Shown here piece by piece: positions 1 to 5,159 of a stretch of DNA of 5,159 bases. Position 1 is the first letter of the stretch, and each line of letters opens with the position of its first letter. The notes beneath the pieces were generated by a model. That model saw nothing but the letters and a program-made list of their open reading frames with translations. It had not been told where the DNA came from and did not search any database. The DNA comes from an uncultured Treponema sp. (GTDB taxonomy: Bacteria > Spirochaetota > Spirochaetia > Treponematales > Treponemataceae). The stretch covers positions 1 through 5,159 of the forward strand of contig CAMAFU010000147.1 of NCBI GenBank assembly GCA_945833725.1. Reading direction: 5' to 3'. Made by a program: the position numbers and the translations under genes.

Positions 1-1
1 T

Positions 2-1372
2 GCCACAACTTCCGGCACCACCGGAAAGCCAAAGTGGATTCCAATTACAAACGAATACTACGACAATGTTTACAACAAAATGACAAAGCTTTGGCTTTAT
101 ACCTTCCTTATGCACCGTCCAAAGTGTTTTTCGGGCAAAGCCGTATCAATCGTAGGAAAAGCTATAGAAGGCTACGCCCCAGACGGAACAGTATTCGGTT
201 CTGTAAGTGGAGTTACCCGCCGGGACATTCCAGAGTTTATAAAGCCTATTCACTCAGCTCCGGCAGAAGTTTTTGAAATTGCAGACTACACCGCCCGCTA
301 CTACACTATAATGCGCATAAGCATAGAACAGAATGTTTCCATAATCATAACGGCAAACCCGTCTACAATCGTAGAAATGCAGAACAATGTAAACGAGTTT
401 TTTGAAGACTATGTTACAGATATCGAAAAGGGAACATTGAACAAAAACTTAAAAATCGAACCTAAGCTTAGAGCCGTTCTGGAAAGCTACTTTAAGCCGA
501 ATCCTGCCCGGGCAGAACAGCTTCGCAAATTAAAGGCAGAACATCCGGTAATCCTTCCAAAGCATTACTGGCCGAATTTTCAGATTCTTACCACATGGAA
601 ATGCGGAAACACAAAAATCTACATGGAAAAATTTAAGGAAAGCTTCCCGGAAAACATGCTCTATCAGGAATTTTCCTATTTTTCATCAGAGTGCCGCTCT
701 GGTCTTGTGTTAAACGGTAAAGACGATACAGTGCTTTTCCCTCACATGCACTATTTTGAATTTGTGGCAAAAGAAGATCTGGAAAGCGAAAATCCAAAAT
801 ACCTTCAGATTTACGAACTGGAAGAAGGCAGGGAATACTCGGTCTATGTTACAACCTGGTCAGGCCTTTACCGCTATCCAATGAACGACCTTGTAAAAGT
901 TACAGGCTTCTACAAAACAATTCCTACAATTCAGTTTATCCAGAAAATCAACGGCATAATTTCCATGACAGGAGAAAAACTTTCCGAAACCCAGTTTATA
1001 CAGGCAGTAAAAAATGCAGAAGAAAAAACAGGGCTTCCGGTACAGTTTTTTGTAGGTTTTGCAGATGTCCAGAATTCGCTGTACAACTTTTATTTTGAGT
1101 TTAAAGACAGCAATGTAACACAGGAGCAAACAGAACTTTTCGGTCGGAATGTGGACAGTGCCCTTAAAGAACTTAACATTGAGTACGAGGCAAAACGAGC
1201 CAGTTTCCGGGTAAAAGAGCCTGTTTCATTCCAGCTGGAAAAATCTTCCTTTGAAACATACAAGGAACGGTGCATAGCTGCCGGAAAAGGAAGGGACGGT
1301 CAGTTTAAACTCAATCTCCTTATGCAGGACGAAGAGCGGCACAACATGTTCCATAGCCTTATAAAAAAATAA
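2..1372 (+). CDS. GH3-family acyl-adenylate-forming enzyme (5' partial)
   Basis: The 3' part of a GH3 (auxin-responsive GH3-like) protein; 456 residues are visible and the start is off the left edge. An ATG at 80 exists but is internal, because the same frame is open to base 2 and encodes the P-loop-like adenylation motif TTSGTTGKPKWIPIT (visible residues 2-16). Further family motifs follow in order: YFSSE (226-230), matching the YxSSE motif; LYRYPMNDLVKVTGF (from 289), where D296 is the expected ribose-contacting Asp; and GEKLSE (324-329). Plant GH3 enzymes adenylate a carboxylic acid such as jasmonate or auxin and conjugate it to an amino acid; the substrates of bacterial homologues are not generally known. 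No signal peptide can be judged. Family members are usually about 500-600 residues, so roughly 50-130 residues are missing. The gene ends in an A-rich stretch with no forward terminator. Family assignment is firm; substrate is unknown. Confidence 0.9.
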   Translation, partial: ATTSGTTGKPKWIPITNEYYDNVYNKMTKLWLYTFLMHRPKCFSGKAVSIVGKAIEGYAPDGTVFGSVSGVTRRDIPEFIKPIHSAPAEVFEIADYTARYYTIMRISIEQNVSIIITANPSTIVEMQNNVNEFFEDYVTDIEKGTLNKNLKIEPKLRAVLESYFKPNPARAEQLRKLKAEHPVILPKHYWPNFQILTTWKCGNTKIYMEKFKESFPENMLYQEFSYFSSECRSGLVLNGKDDTVLFPHMHYFEFVAKEDLESENPKYLQIYELEEGREYSVYVTTWSGLYRYPMNDLVKVTGFYKTIPTIQFIQKINGIISMTGEKLSETQFIQAVKNAEEKTGLPVQFFVGFADVQNSLYNFYFEFKDSNVTQEQTELFGRNVDSALKELNIEYEAKRASFRVKEPVSFQLEKSSFETYKERCIAAGKGRDGQFKLNLLMQDEERHNMFHSLIKK

Positions 1373-1377
1373 AAAAC

Positions 1378-1404
1378 AAAAAAAGGAGGGGGAAGTCTCC
1401 CCCT
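1378..1404 (-). terminator. Terminator-like hairpin facing the minus strand
   Basis: Read on the minus strand, the 7-bp perfect stem AGGGGGA-GACT-TCCCCCT is followed by CC and a run of seven T (complement of 1384-1378), the shape of an intrinsic terminator. On the plus strand the same hairpin is followed by CTGCGG rather than T, so it does not look like a terminator for the GH3 gene. No minus-strand gene is visible to its right, so its target is unclear; it may belong to the GC-rich element or block antisense transcription into the GH3 gene. Confidence 0.3.
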
Positions 1405-1487
1405 GCGGCTGCACGGCGGACGCTTTGCGTCCTCTGTTGCATCCTACCCCTTCTAGCGGGCTCAAACGCCGCCCGCAACGCCTGCTT
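1385..1487. repeat. GC-rich hairpin-rich intergenic element (candidate dispersed repeat)
   Basis: A 103-bp block of about 67% GC (69 of 103 bases counted by hand) between much more A/T-rich genes. It holds three perfect inverted repeats: AGGGGGA/TCCCCCT (1387-1393 with 1398-1404, loop AGTC), GGACGC/GCGTCC (1418-1423 with 1427-1432, loop TTT) and GCGGGC/GCCCGC (1456-1461 with 1471-1476, 9-nt loop). The abrupt composition change and stacked hairpins are typical of small dispersed intergenic repeats or non-autonomous elements, but only one copy is in this window, so the repeat status is inferred. The right edge coincides with the start codon of the HAD gene. The alternative is a structured leader RNA of that gene. 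No target-site duplication was recognised. Confidence 0.45.
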
Positions 1488-2174
1488 ATGATGGACTTAA
1501 AAAACATAAAAGCCGTAATTATAGATTTTGACGGAACTCTGTACGATTCAAAAGGGTTTACGAAAAAATTCCTCAAAACCTTAGGGTTTTCCTCTCTTTT
1601 GAAAGCCCGCAACGAAAGAAAACTCCGCAGCCTTTACAAGGGCAAATACTTCGGCACGGGAGAAGAGTTTTATTTCAGCTATTTTCAGGAACTGGCAAGA
1701 CTCTGCCATGTTTCTCCGCAAAAAATTTCTGACTGGTACTTTAAAAAATACATGAAGGCCATGACGGAAACTTTGCGGAAATATTTTACCTGCCGGCCCG
1801 GTACAGAAAAACTCTTTGCCTTTTTTAAAGAAAAAAACATAAAAACGGCTGTTTTTTCGGACTACGGTTTTGTGCCCCAGAGAATGAAAGCCATAGGGCT
1901 TGAAGGAGCTTCCGATTTTCTTTTTTCAGCAGAAATTCTTGGAGGCTTAAAGCCCGCCTGCGAACCGTTTTTTAAAATCGCCCGGGTTTTAGGAGAAAAA
2001 CCGGAAAACATCCTTGTAATTGGCGACAGACCGGATACTGACGGAAGGGGAGCATTAAATTCCTGCATGAAATCCCTTATTGTAAAAACAGAAAAAAATT
2101 CAAAACAAAATTTAGAAAATATTTTTACCTGGGAAGAAATTCTTTCAATGATTTTTTCTGAAACAGGTTTATAA
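1488..2174 (+). CDS. HAD-superfamily hydrolase (phosphatase-like)
   Basis: A 228-residue cytoplasmic HAD hydrolase of normal length for the family. All four motifs are visible: motif I VIIDFDGTLYD with nucleophile D13 and acid/base D15; motif II VFSDYG with S124; motif III GGLKP with K155; motif IV VIGDRPDTDGRG with D180 and D185 as probable Mg2+ ligands. A helical cap would sit between motifs I and II (about residues 20-95), as in subfamily I enzymes (phosphoglycolate phosphatase-like), which dephosphorylate small metabolites through an aspartyl-phosphate. The substrate cannot be told from sequence. The start is ATG 1488 or the adjacent ATG 1491, matching the usual short N-terminus before motif I; the frame extends back to a TTG at 1425 but that would translate the GC-rich element into a basic, proline-rich tail. 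No Shine-Dalgarno site precedes the ATG, which is odd next to the strong site of the following gene. The stop lies 42 nt before the pectinesterase start. Confidence 0.87.
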   Translation: MMDLKNIKAVIIDFDGTLYDSKGFTKKFLKTLGFSSLLKARNERKLRSLYKGKYFGTGEEFYFSYFQELARLCHVSPQKISDWYFKKYMKAMTETLRKYFTCRPGTEKLFAFFKEKNIKTAVFSDYGFVPQRMKAIGLEGASDFLFSAEILGGLKPACEPFFKIARVLGEKPENILVIGDRPDTDGRGALNSCMKSLIVKTEKNSKQNLENIFTWEEILSMIFSETGL

Positions 2175-2175
2175 T
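2144..2175 (+). promoter_or_regulatory. Candidate sigma-70 promoter for the pectinesterase gene
   Basis: A perfect -10 hexamer TATAAT lies at 2170-2175 and uses the HAD stop codon TAA (2172-2174). No good TTGACA is found at 16-18 bp; the nearest similar bases (TTCAAT, 2144-2149) are about 20 bp away, so the -35 is weak. Initiation near 2182 would give a leader of about 35 nt containing a 10-bp palindrome AAAAGCTTTT (2178-2187) at or near the start site. Such boxes can arise by chance in A/T-rich DNA, so this is tentative. Confidence 0.4.
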
Positions 2176-2200
2176 AGAAAAGCTTTTTAAAGTCAAAAAT

Positions 2201-2209
2201 AGGAGGAGG
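2201..2209 (+). promoter_or_regulatory. Strong Shine-Dalgarno site of the pectinesterase gene
   Basis: AGGAGGAGG, a double match to the anti-Shine-Dalgarno sequence, ends 7 nt before ATG 2217 and fixes that start. It is the strongest ribosome binding site in the window and suggests high translation of the secreted enzyme. Confidence 0.85.
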
Positions 2210-2216
2210 CTTTTTT

Positions 2217-4253
2217 ATGAAAAGATTCGTCAGGGGAATAGCTGTTATGGCCGCATTGGCTTCACTTTCTCCCCTTTGTGCAAAAGAAATTAAACGGAAA
2301 ATTAAACCGGCTTCGGGCTGGGTTTTATATCTGCCGGGAAAAAACAATTCAAAGGATGTAATGAAAGACCTTAATAAATCTGGATGGCAGGTTTCCAATT
2401 CCTACGAAGAGCATTTTTCTTTTGTAGACAGCAATATAAACGGAAAAAAGTGTCTTAAATTTCAAACTCTGGACGGCAAGCAGGATGCAATAGTTCTTCC
2501 TCTTTCTGGAAAAGAAAAACGGGTAACTTTAATTTTTAAGGCAAAAGGTTCTTTCGACCCGGATGCAGGAACAACTCCTTACGGAATTTTTTATGCCTAT
2601 ATACAAAACGGTTCATGGCAAACACTTTTACGGCATAATTCTTCCAATCAGGTAAAGGGTGTATTTGATATGTCCAGAATGCGTGTTCCTGGTGGGCCTG
2701 GGGATTTTGTAGACGGTTGGCACGATTACCGCCTTGTTTTTGAAAATACGGACAGCCCGGAAAATATGACTTCAAAATGCTATATTGACGGAAAACTTGT
2801 TCATTCCGACAAAGCAAAAGACCGCAAGGACTGGTCCGGCAACCTTATTCCCGATGTAGATACTACAAAACTGGACTGGAATATAATGGGCGGCTGCGGA
2901 AATTACCTTGAATTCGGCGATAACGACGGTTCAACAAATGCTTTCGGCCGATATGCCTATCTTCTTACAGTAATTGATGACGATGTTTCCTCCATGTCTT
3001 TGGAAGAAATGGGAAAAAAACTGGGGGCTGATCTTGTTACAAATCCTGTTACTTCAAACGATCCTGCTCCAGCTTCAAAACGGCCTGCAAAAAAGCCTGC
3101 ATACATCAACATTACAAAAGAAGAAGTCAATTCAAAAGAAGATCCTTTCTATGACCGTTCAGCCATAAAAGACGGAAAACTTCGACTTACAAAATTGCCT
3201 TACAGCAGGGCAAAAGCAGAAGTAATTACAGATTCTCCTGTTCTTCCGGATTTAAAATACGCGGCTGTTGTAGATCTTTCTGGAAAAGACGGTGCATTTA
3301 AAACAATAAAAGAAGCAATAGATTCTGTTCCTTCCGGCAGTGCAATAAAAATTCTTCCGGGGCTTTATTACGAAAAACTAAAAATTACAAAGCCTGGAAT
3401 TACTTTGGTGGGAGAGGATCCATCATCAACAATAATATATGGTTTTGAAGCAGATACTGGCGGCATTGACGGAAATCTTCTTGTAGAAGTAAATTACCTT
3501 CCTGCAGGAGCTGACAGCGTTGGCGATAAAGTAAAAATTCCATCGGAGCCTGGCGAAAACTGTTATTTTAATGCAGCAAACATTACTTTCTATAACAAGG
3601 GTGCTGAATGGAACAAAAAATGGGGAAGCAGCGAAAGGCGTTCAATTGCCCTTGCGTTAAAAGGTGTAGATAAGTGTTACCTTAAAAACTGTATTTTCCT
3701 TGGTCAGCAGGATACCCTTTACTGGCGGTCAGGAAGAATTTATGCCGAAGACTGTTACATAGAAGGTGATGTAGATTTTATTTGTGGAGGTGCAACAGCT
3801 CTGTTCCAAAACTGTAAAATTTATACGCTGGATCTTTACGGTGGCGGAATAATAGTTGCAGCGGCCGGTGCCGATACAGGCTATGCTTCTACTTCGCAGT
3901 ATGCTTCAGGCTTTGTGTTCCGGGACTGTAAAATTTCCGGATCGTTGGGATATAAAGATGCTGCAAACAAAGTAACTCTTGGAAGGGGAACATGGATTGG
4001 AGGTTCTGCCACTTTTGAAACTACTGTTGGCCGTACTGTTTACTTAAACTGTACTATGGACAATATGTTCAAAACAGAACCGTGGAGCAGCTGGGACAGC
4101 GTAAATACATGGGAAAAAGCCTTTTTCCGGGAATTTGGTTCTAAAGGAGAAGGTGCTTCTGCCCAAAACAGACCGCAGCTTACTCAGGAAGAATACGAAA
4201 AATATTATTCAACAACAGAAAAAATTCTTGGATATACACCGGAATTTAAGTAA
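2217..4253 (+). CDS. Secreted pectinesterase with N-terminal LamG/ConA-like domain
   Basis: A 678-residue exported pectin methylesterase (carbohydrate esterase family 8), which hydrolyses methyl esters of pectin to pectate and methanol. Residues 1-22 form a signal peptide (MKR, hydrophobic core, likely cleavage after LCA). C21 could hint at a lipoprotein, but SPLC is a poor lipobox. Residues about 35-258 read as a beta-rich concanavalin A/LamG-like domain (WHDYRLVFE, CYIDGKLV, LEFGDNDG), probably a binding module; a Pro/Ala/Lys linker follows near 282-295. The esterase beta-helix runs from about 349 to 675: GLYYEK (382-387), GQQDTL with Q498 and acid/base D499, GDVDFICG with nucleophile D520, and LGRGTW with R590 and W593. 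The D499-D520 spacing of 21 equals that of the Erwinia enzyme. Two deviations are seen: the Gln normally in QAVAL is replaced (SIALAL, 476-481), and the RxW motif has an extra residue. The catalytic domain alone is close to typical size (about 330). Activity is likely but not certain; a related acyl or acetyl esterase role is possible. Confidence 0.9.
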   Translation: MKRFVRGIAVMAALASLSPLCAKEIKRKIKPASGWVLYLPGKNNSKDVMKDLNKSGWQVSNSYEEHFSFVDSNINGKKCLKFQTLDGKQDAIVLPLSGKEKRVTLIFKAKGSFDPDAGTTPYGIFYAYIQNGSWQTLLRHNSSNQVKGVFDMSRMRVPGGPGDFVDGWHDYRLVFENTDSPENMTSKCYIDGKLVHSDKAKDRKDWSGNLIPDVDTTKLDWNIMGGCGNYLEFGDNDGSTNAFGRYAYLLTVIDDDVSSMSLEEMGKKLGADLVTNPVTSNDPAPASKRPAKKPAYINITKEEVNSKEDPFYDRSAIKDGKLRLTKLPYSRAKAEVITDSPVLPDLKYAAVVDLSGKDGAFKTIKEAIDSVPSGSAIKILPGLYYEKLKITKPGITLVGEDPSSTIIYGFEADTGGIDGNLLVEVNYLPAGADSVGDKVKIPSEPGENCYFNAANITFYNKGAEWNKKWGSSERRSIALALKGVDKCYLKNCIFLGQQDTLYWRSGRIYAEDCYIEGDVDFICGGATALFQNCKIYTLDLYGGGIIVAAAGADTGYASTSQYASGFVFRDCKISGSLGYKDAANKVTLGRGTWIGGSATFETTVGRTVYLNCTMDNMFKTEPWSSWDSVNTWEKAFFREFGSKGEGASAQNRPQLTQEEYEKYYSTTEKILGYTPEFK

Positions 4254-4262
4254 TTTTAAGTT

Positions 4263-4315
4263 ATGCGGCAGGAAACTGCATGTTTTTGCATTTTTGTTTT
4301 CTGCCGTATTTTTTT
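4263..4315 (+). terminator. Intrinsic terminator/attenuator after the pectinesterase gene
   Basis: ATGCGGCAGGAAAC (4263-4276) pairs with GTTTTCTGCCGTAT (4296-4309) over 14 bp with two G-U pairs. The 19-nt loop contains a further TGCA/TGCA pairing (4277-4280 with 4287-4290). Seven T follow (4309-4315). It begins 10 nt after the pectinesterase stop and ends 9 nt before the acyltransferase ATG, so it lies in the leader of any transcript entering that gene from upstream and may act as an attenuator. Confidence 0.8.
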
Positions 4316-4320
4316 GAGGA
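4316..4320 (+). promoter_or_regulatory. Ribosome binding site deciding the acyltransferase start
   Basis: GAGGA directly follows the terminator T-run and sits 4 nt before ATG 4325. It favours this start over the in-frame ATG at 4280, which lies inside the terminator loop and would add 15 hydrophobic residues (MFLHFCFL...) encoded by the hairpin and T-run. Confidence 0.65.
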
Positions 4321-4324
4321 TTTG

Positions 4325-5158
4325 ATGAACAGCAGAGTTAGAACTCACATTGTGCAGGAAGAAACTTACATTCCTGAAATTTTTTCGTATCCGCAGGTGC
4401 CGGATGCTCAGTTTATAAAGACTGTAAAAGTTAGAGATGTAGATGTAGAAAACGGCTATCCGTTTCTGGACAAAAGCCTGAAGGCAAGGCTTTTAAGTTT
4501 TCTTATAAATGCAGGAATCCACATTTTGGTTCATCCTGTTTCAAAAATCATTTACGGCTTAAAAATAGAAGGTCAGGAAAACATTAAAAAAAACAGAAAA
4601 CTGTTAAAAAACGGAGCCATGACAGTTTGCAATCATGTACACCGGTGGGATTTTTGCTTTGTTCTTCTGGCTTCTAAAAAATTCCGAATGTGGTTTCCTG
4701 CAAAGGCTTCCAATCTGGAAACTAAAGACGCTGTTTTAATCCGGGGAGCTGGAGGAATTCCCGTACCACAAACCCTGGGAGCTGTAAGGCATTTTAACGA
4801 AACTTTCGACAGCCTTGCAAAAAAGAAAAAATGGCTTCATGTTTTCCCGGAAGCTGCCCGGTGGGATTATTACGAGCCTGTGCGCCCTTTTAAAAAAGGC
4901 GGATTTAAAATGGCACTGCGCTACGGGTATCCGATTATACCAATGGCAATTTCTTACCGGGAACGCAAAGGATTCAGAAAACTCTTTATGAAAGACAAGC
5001 CTCTGATTACCATAAAAATCGGAACGGTAATCCTGCCAGAGCAGAACGAAAATGCCACCAAAAACGAAGCCGCCGACCTGCTCCGGAAAAACACCCACGC
5101 CGAAATCTGCCGCCTGGCCGGCATAAAGCAAAACTGCTGGGAAGCGGAAGGGGATTAA
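4325..5158 (+). CDS. PlsC-like (LPLAT family) acyltransferase
   Basis: A complete 277-residue protein of the lysophospholipid acyltransferase family, which moves an acyl chain from acyl-CoA or acyl-ACP to a glycerol phosphate-type acceptor at the inner membrane face; 1-acylglycerol-3-phosphate acyltransferase is the likeliest role. Block I is NHVHRWD (103-109), giving the catalytic HX4D pair H104/D109. Block II is RGAGGIPV with R140. Block III is FPEAARW (174-180), where most relatives have FPEGTRS; E176 and R179 are kept. Block IV is IIPMAI (204-209). A hydrophobic stretch at about 56-79 precedes block I and could be a membrane-associating helix. The first 50 residues have no recognised domain. 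The last 120 bp are about 55% GC, well above the rest of the gene, though the frame is intact. A run of eight A (4586-4593) lies in the coding sequence. No terminator is seen before the window ends. Acceptor specificity is uncertain. Confidence 0.87.
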   Translation: MNSRVRTHIVQEETYIPEIFSYPQVPDAQFIKTVKVRDVDVENGYPFLDKSLKARLLSFLINAGIHILVHPVSKIIYGLKIEGQENIKKNRKLLKNGAMTVCNHVHRWDFCFVLLASKKFRMWFPAKASNLETKDAVLIRGAGGIPVPQTLGAVRHFNETFDSLAKKKKWLHVFPEAARWDYYEPVRPFKKGGFKMALRYGYPIIPMAISYRERKGFRKLFMKDKPLITIKIGTVILPEQNENATKNEAADLLRKNTHAEICRLAGIKQNCWEAEGD

Positions 5159-5159
5159 A

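Noticed and set aside
80..1372. ATG at 80 as the true start of the GH3 gene
   Set aside because: The frame is open to base 2 and encodes the conserved TSGTTGKPK adenylation motif, so the gene continues beyond the left edge.
1425..1487. TTG at 1425 as an alternative HAD start
   Set aside because: It would translate the GC-rich hairpin block into 21 residues (MRPLLHPTPSS...) with no family similarity; HAD motif I normally lies about 10 residues from the start.
1226..1612. 128-codon minus-strand open frame over the GH3 end and the GC-rich element
   Set aside because: Antisense to GH3 and HAD coding sequence, with no recognisable domain; also crosses the terminator-like hairpin.
2297..2316. Pectinesterase as a lipoprotein
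   Set aside because: C21 is near the signal peptide end, but the residues before it (SPL) do not fit even a relaxed lipobox well; cleavage after A22 by signal peptidase I is likelier.
1862..2398. 178-codon minus-strand open frame across the HAD/pectinesterase junction
   Set aside because: It lies antisense to two well-supported genes, covers their motif regions, and its translation resembles no protein family I know.
4228..4256. Possible promoter (TTGGAT, 17-bp gap, TAATTT) at the end of the pectinesterase gene
   Set aside because: Only about three of six bases match at each hexamer; expected by chance in A/T-rich DNA, so not listed as a feature.
4280..4324. ATG at 4280 as the acyltransferase start
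   Set aside because: It lies in the loop of the terminator hairpin, lacks an upstream RBS, and GAGGA precedes ATG 4325.
1..5159. CRISPR array, transposase, toxin-antitoxin pair, tRNA or rRNA
   Set aside because: No regularly spaced repeats, no transposase motifs and no tRNA- or rRNA-like sequence were seen; all long stretches are accounted for by the four genes.

Overview
The window looks like a chromosomal stretch from a host-associated, carbohydrate-degrading bacterium of moderate-to-low GC content, most likely a Treponema-like spirochaete from the rumen, gut or mouth. That assignment is inference: it rests on the gene mix (a bacterial GH3-type adenylating enzyme, a secreted pectinesterase and a PlsC-like acyltransferase of spirochaete/clostridial style) and on A/T-rich codon use. 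No rRNA or other taxonomic marker is present.

Layout, all genes on the + strand: (1) 2-1372, the 3' part of a GH3-family adenylate-forming enzyme whose start lies upstream of the window; its reading frame is open to the left edge and carries the nucleotide-binding motif there. (2) 1373-1487, a 115-bp gap filled mostly by a strikingly GC-rich (about 67%) block with three perfect hairpins, which runs straight into the next start codon. (3) 1488-2174, a HAD-superfamily phosphatase-like hydrolase with all four HAD motifs but no visible Shine-Dalgarno site. (4) 2217-4253, an exported two-domain pectinesterase with a signal peptide, a concanavalin A/LamG-like domain, a linker and a C-terminal family-8 pectin methylesterase domain; it has a very strong ribosome binding site and a consensus -10 box overlapping the upstream stop codon. 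(5) 4263-4315, a long hairpin plus T-run acting as an intrinsic terminator or attenuator. (6) 4325-5158, a complete PlsC/LPLAT-like acyltransferase whose start codon is only 9 nt after the T-run.

The four genes do not form one obvious pathway. The pectinesterase is the ecological clue: de-esterifying plant pectin outside the cytoplasm and releasing methanol. The acyltransferase probably serves membrane lipid synthesis, the HAD enzyme removes phosphate from an unknown small molecule, and the GH3 protein probably joins an acyl group to an amine or thiol via an acyl-AMP. I see no defence system, CRISPR array, transposase or tRNA. The most unusual points are the structured GC-rich element next to the HAD start, active-site deviations in the pectinesterase, and the terminator placed inside what must be the leader of the acyltransferase gene.
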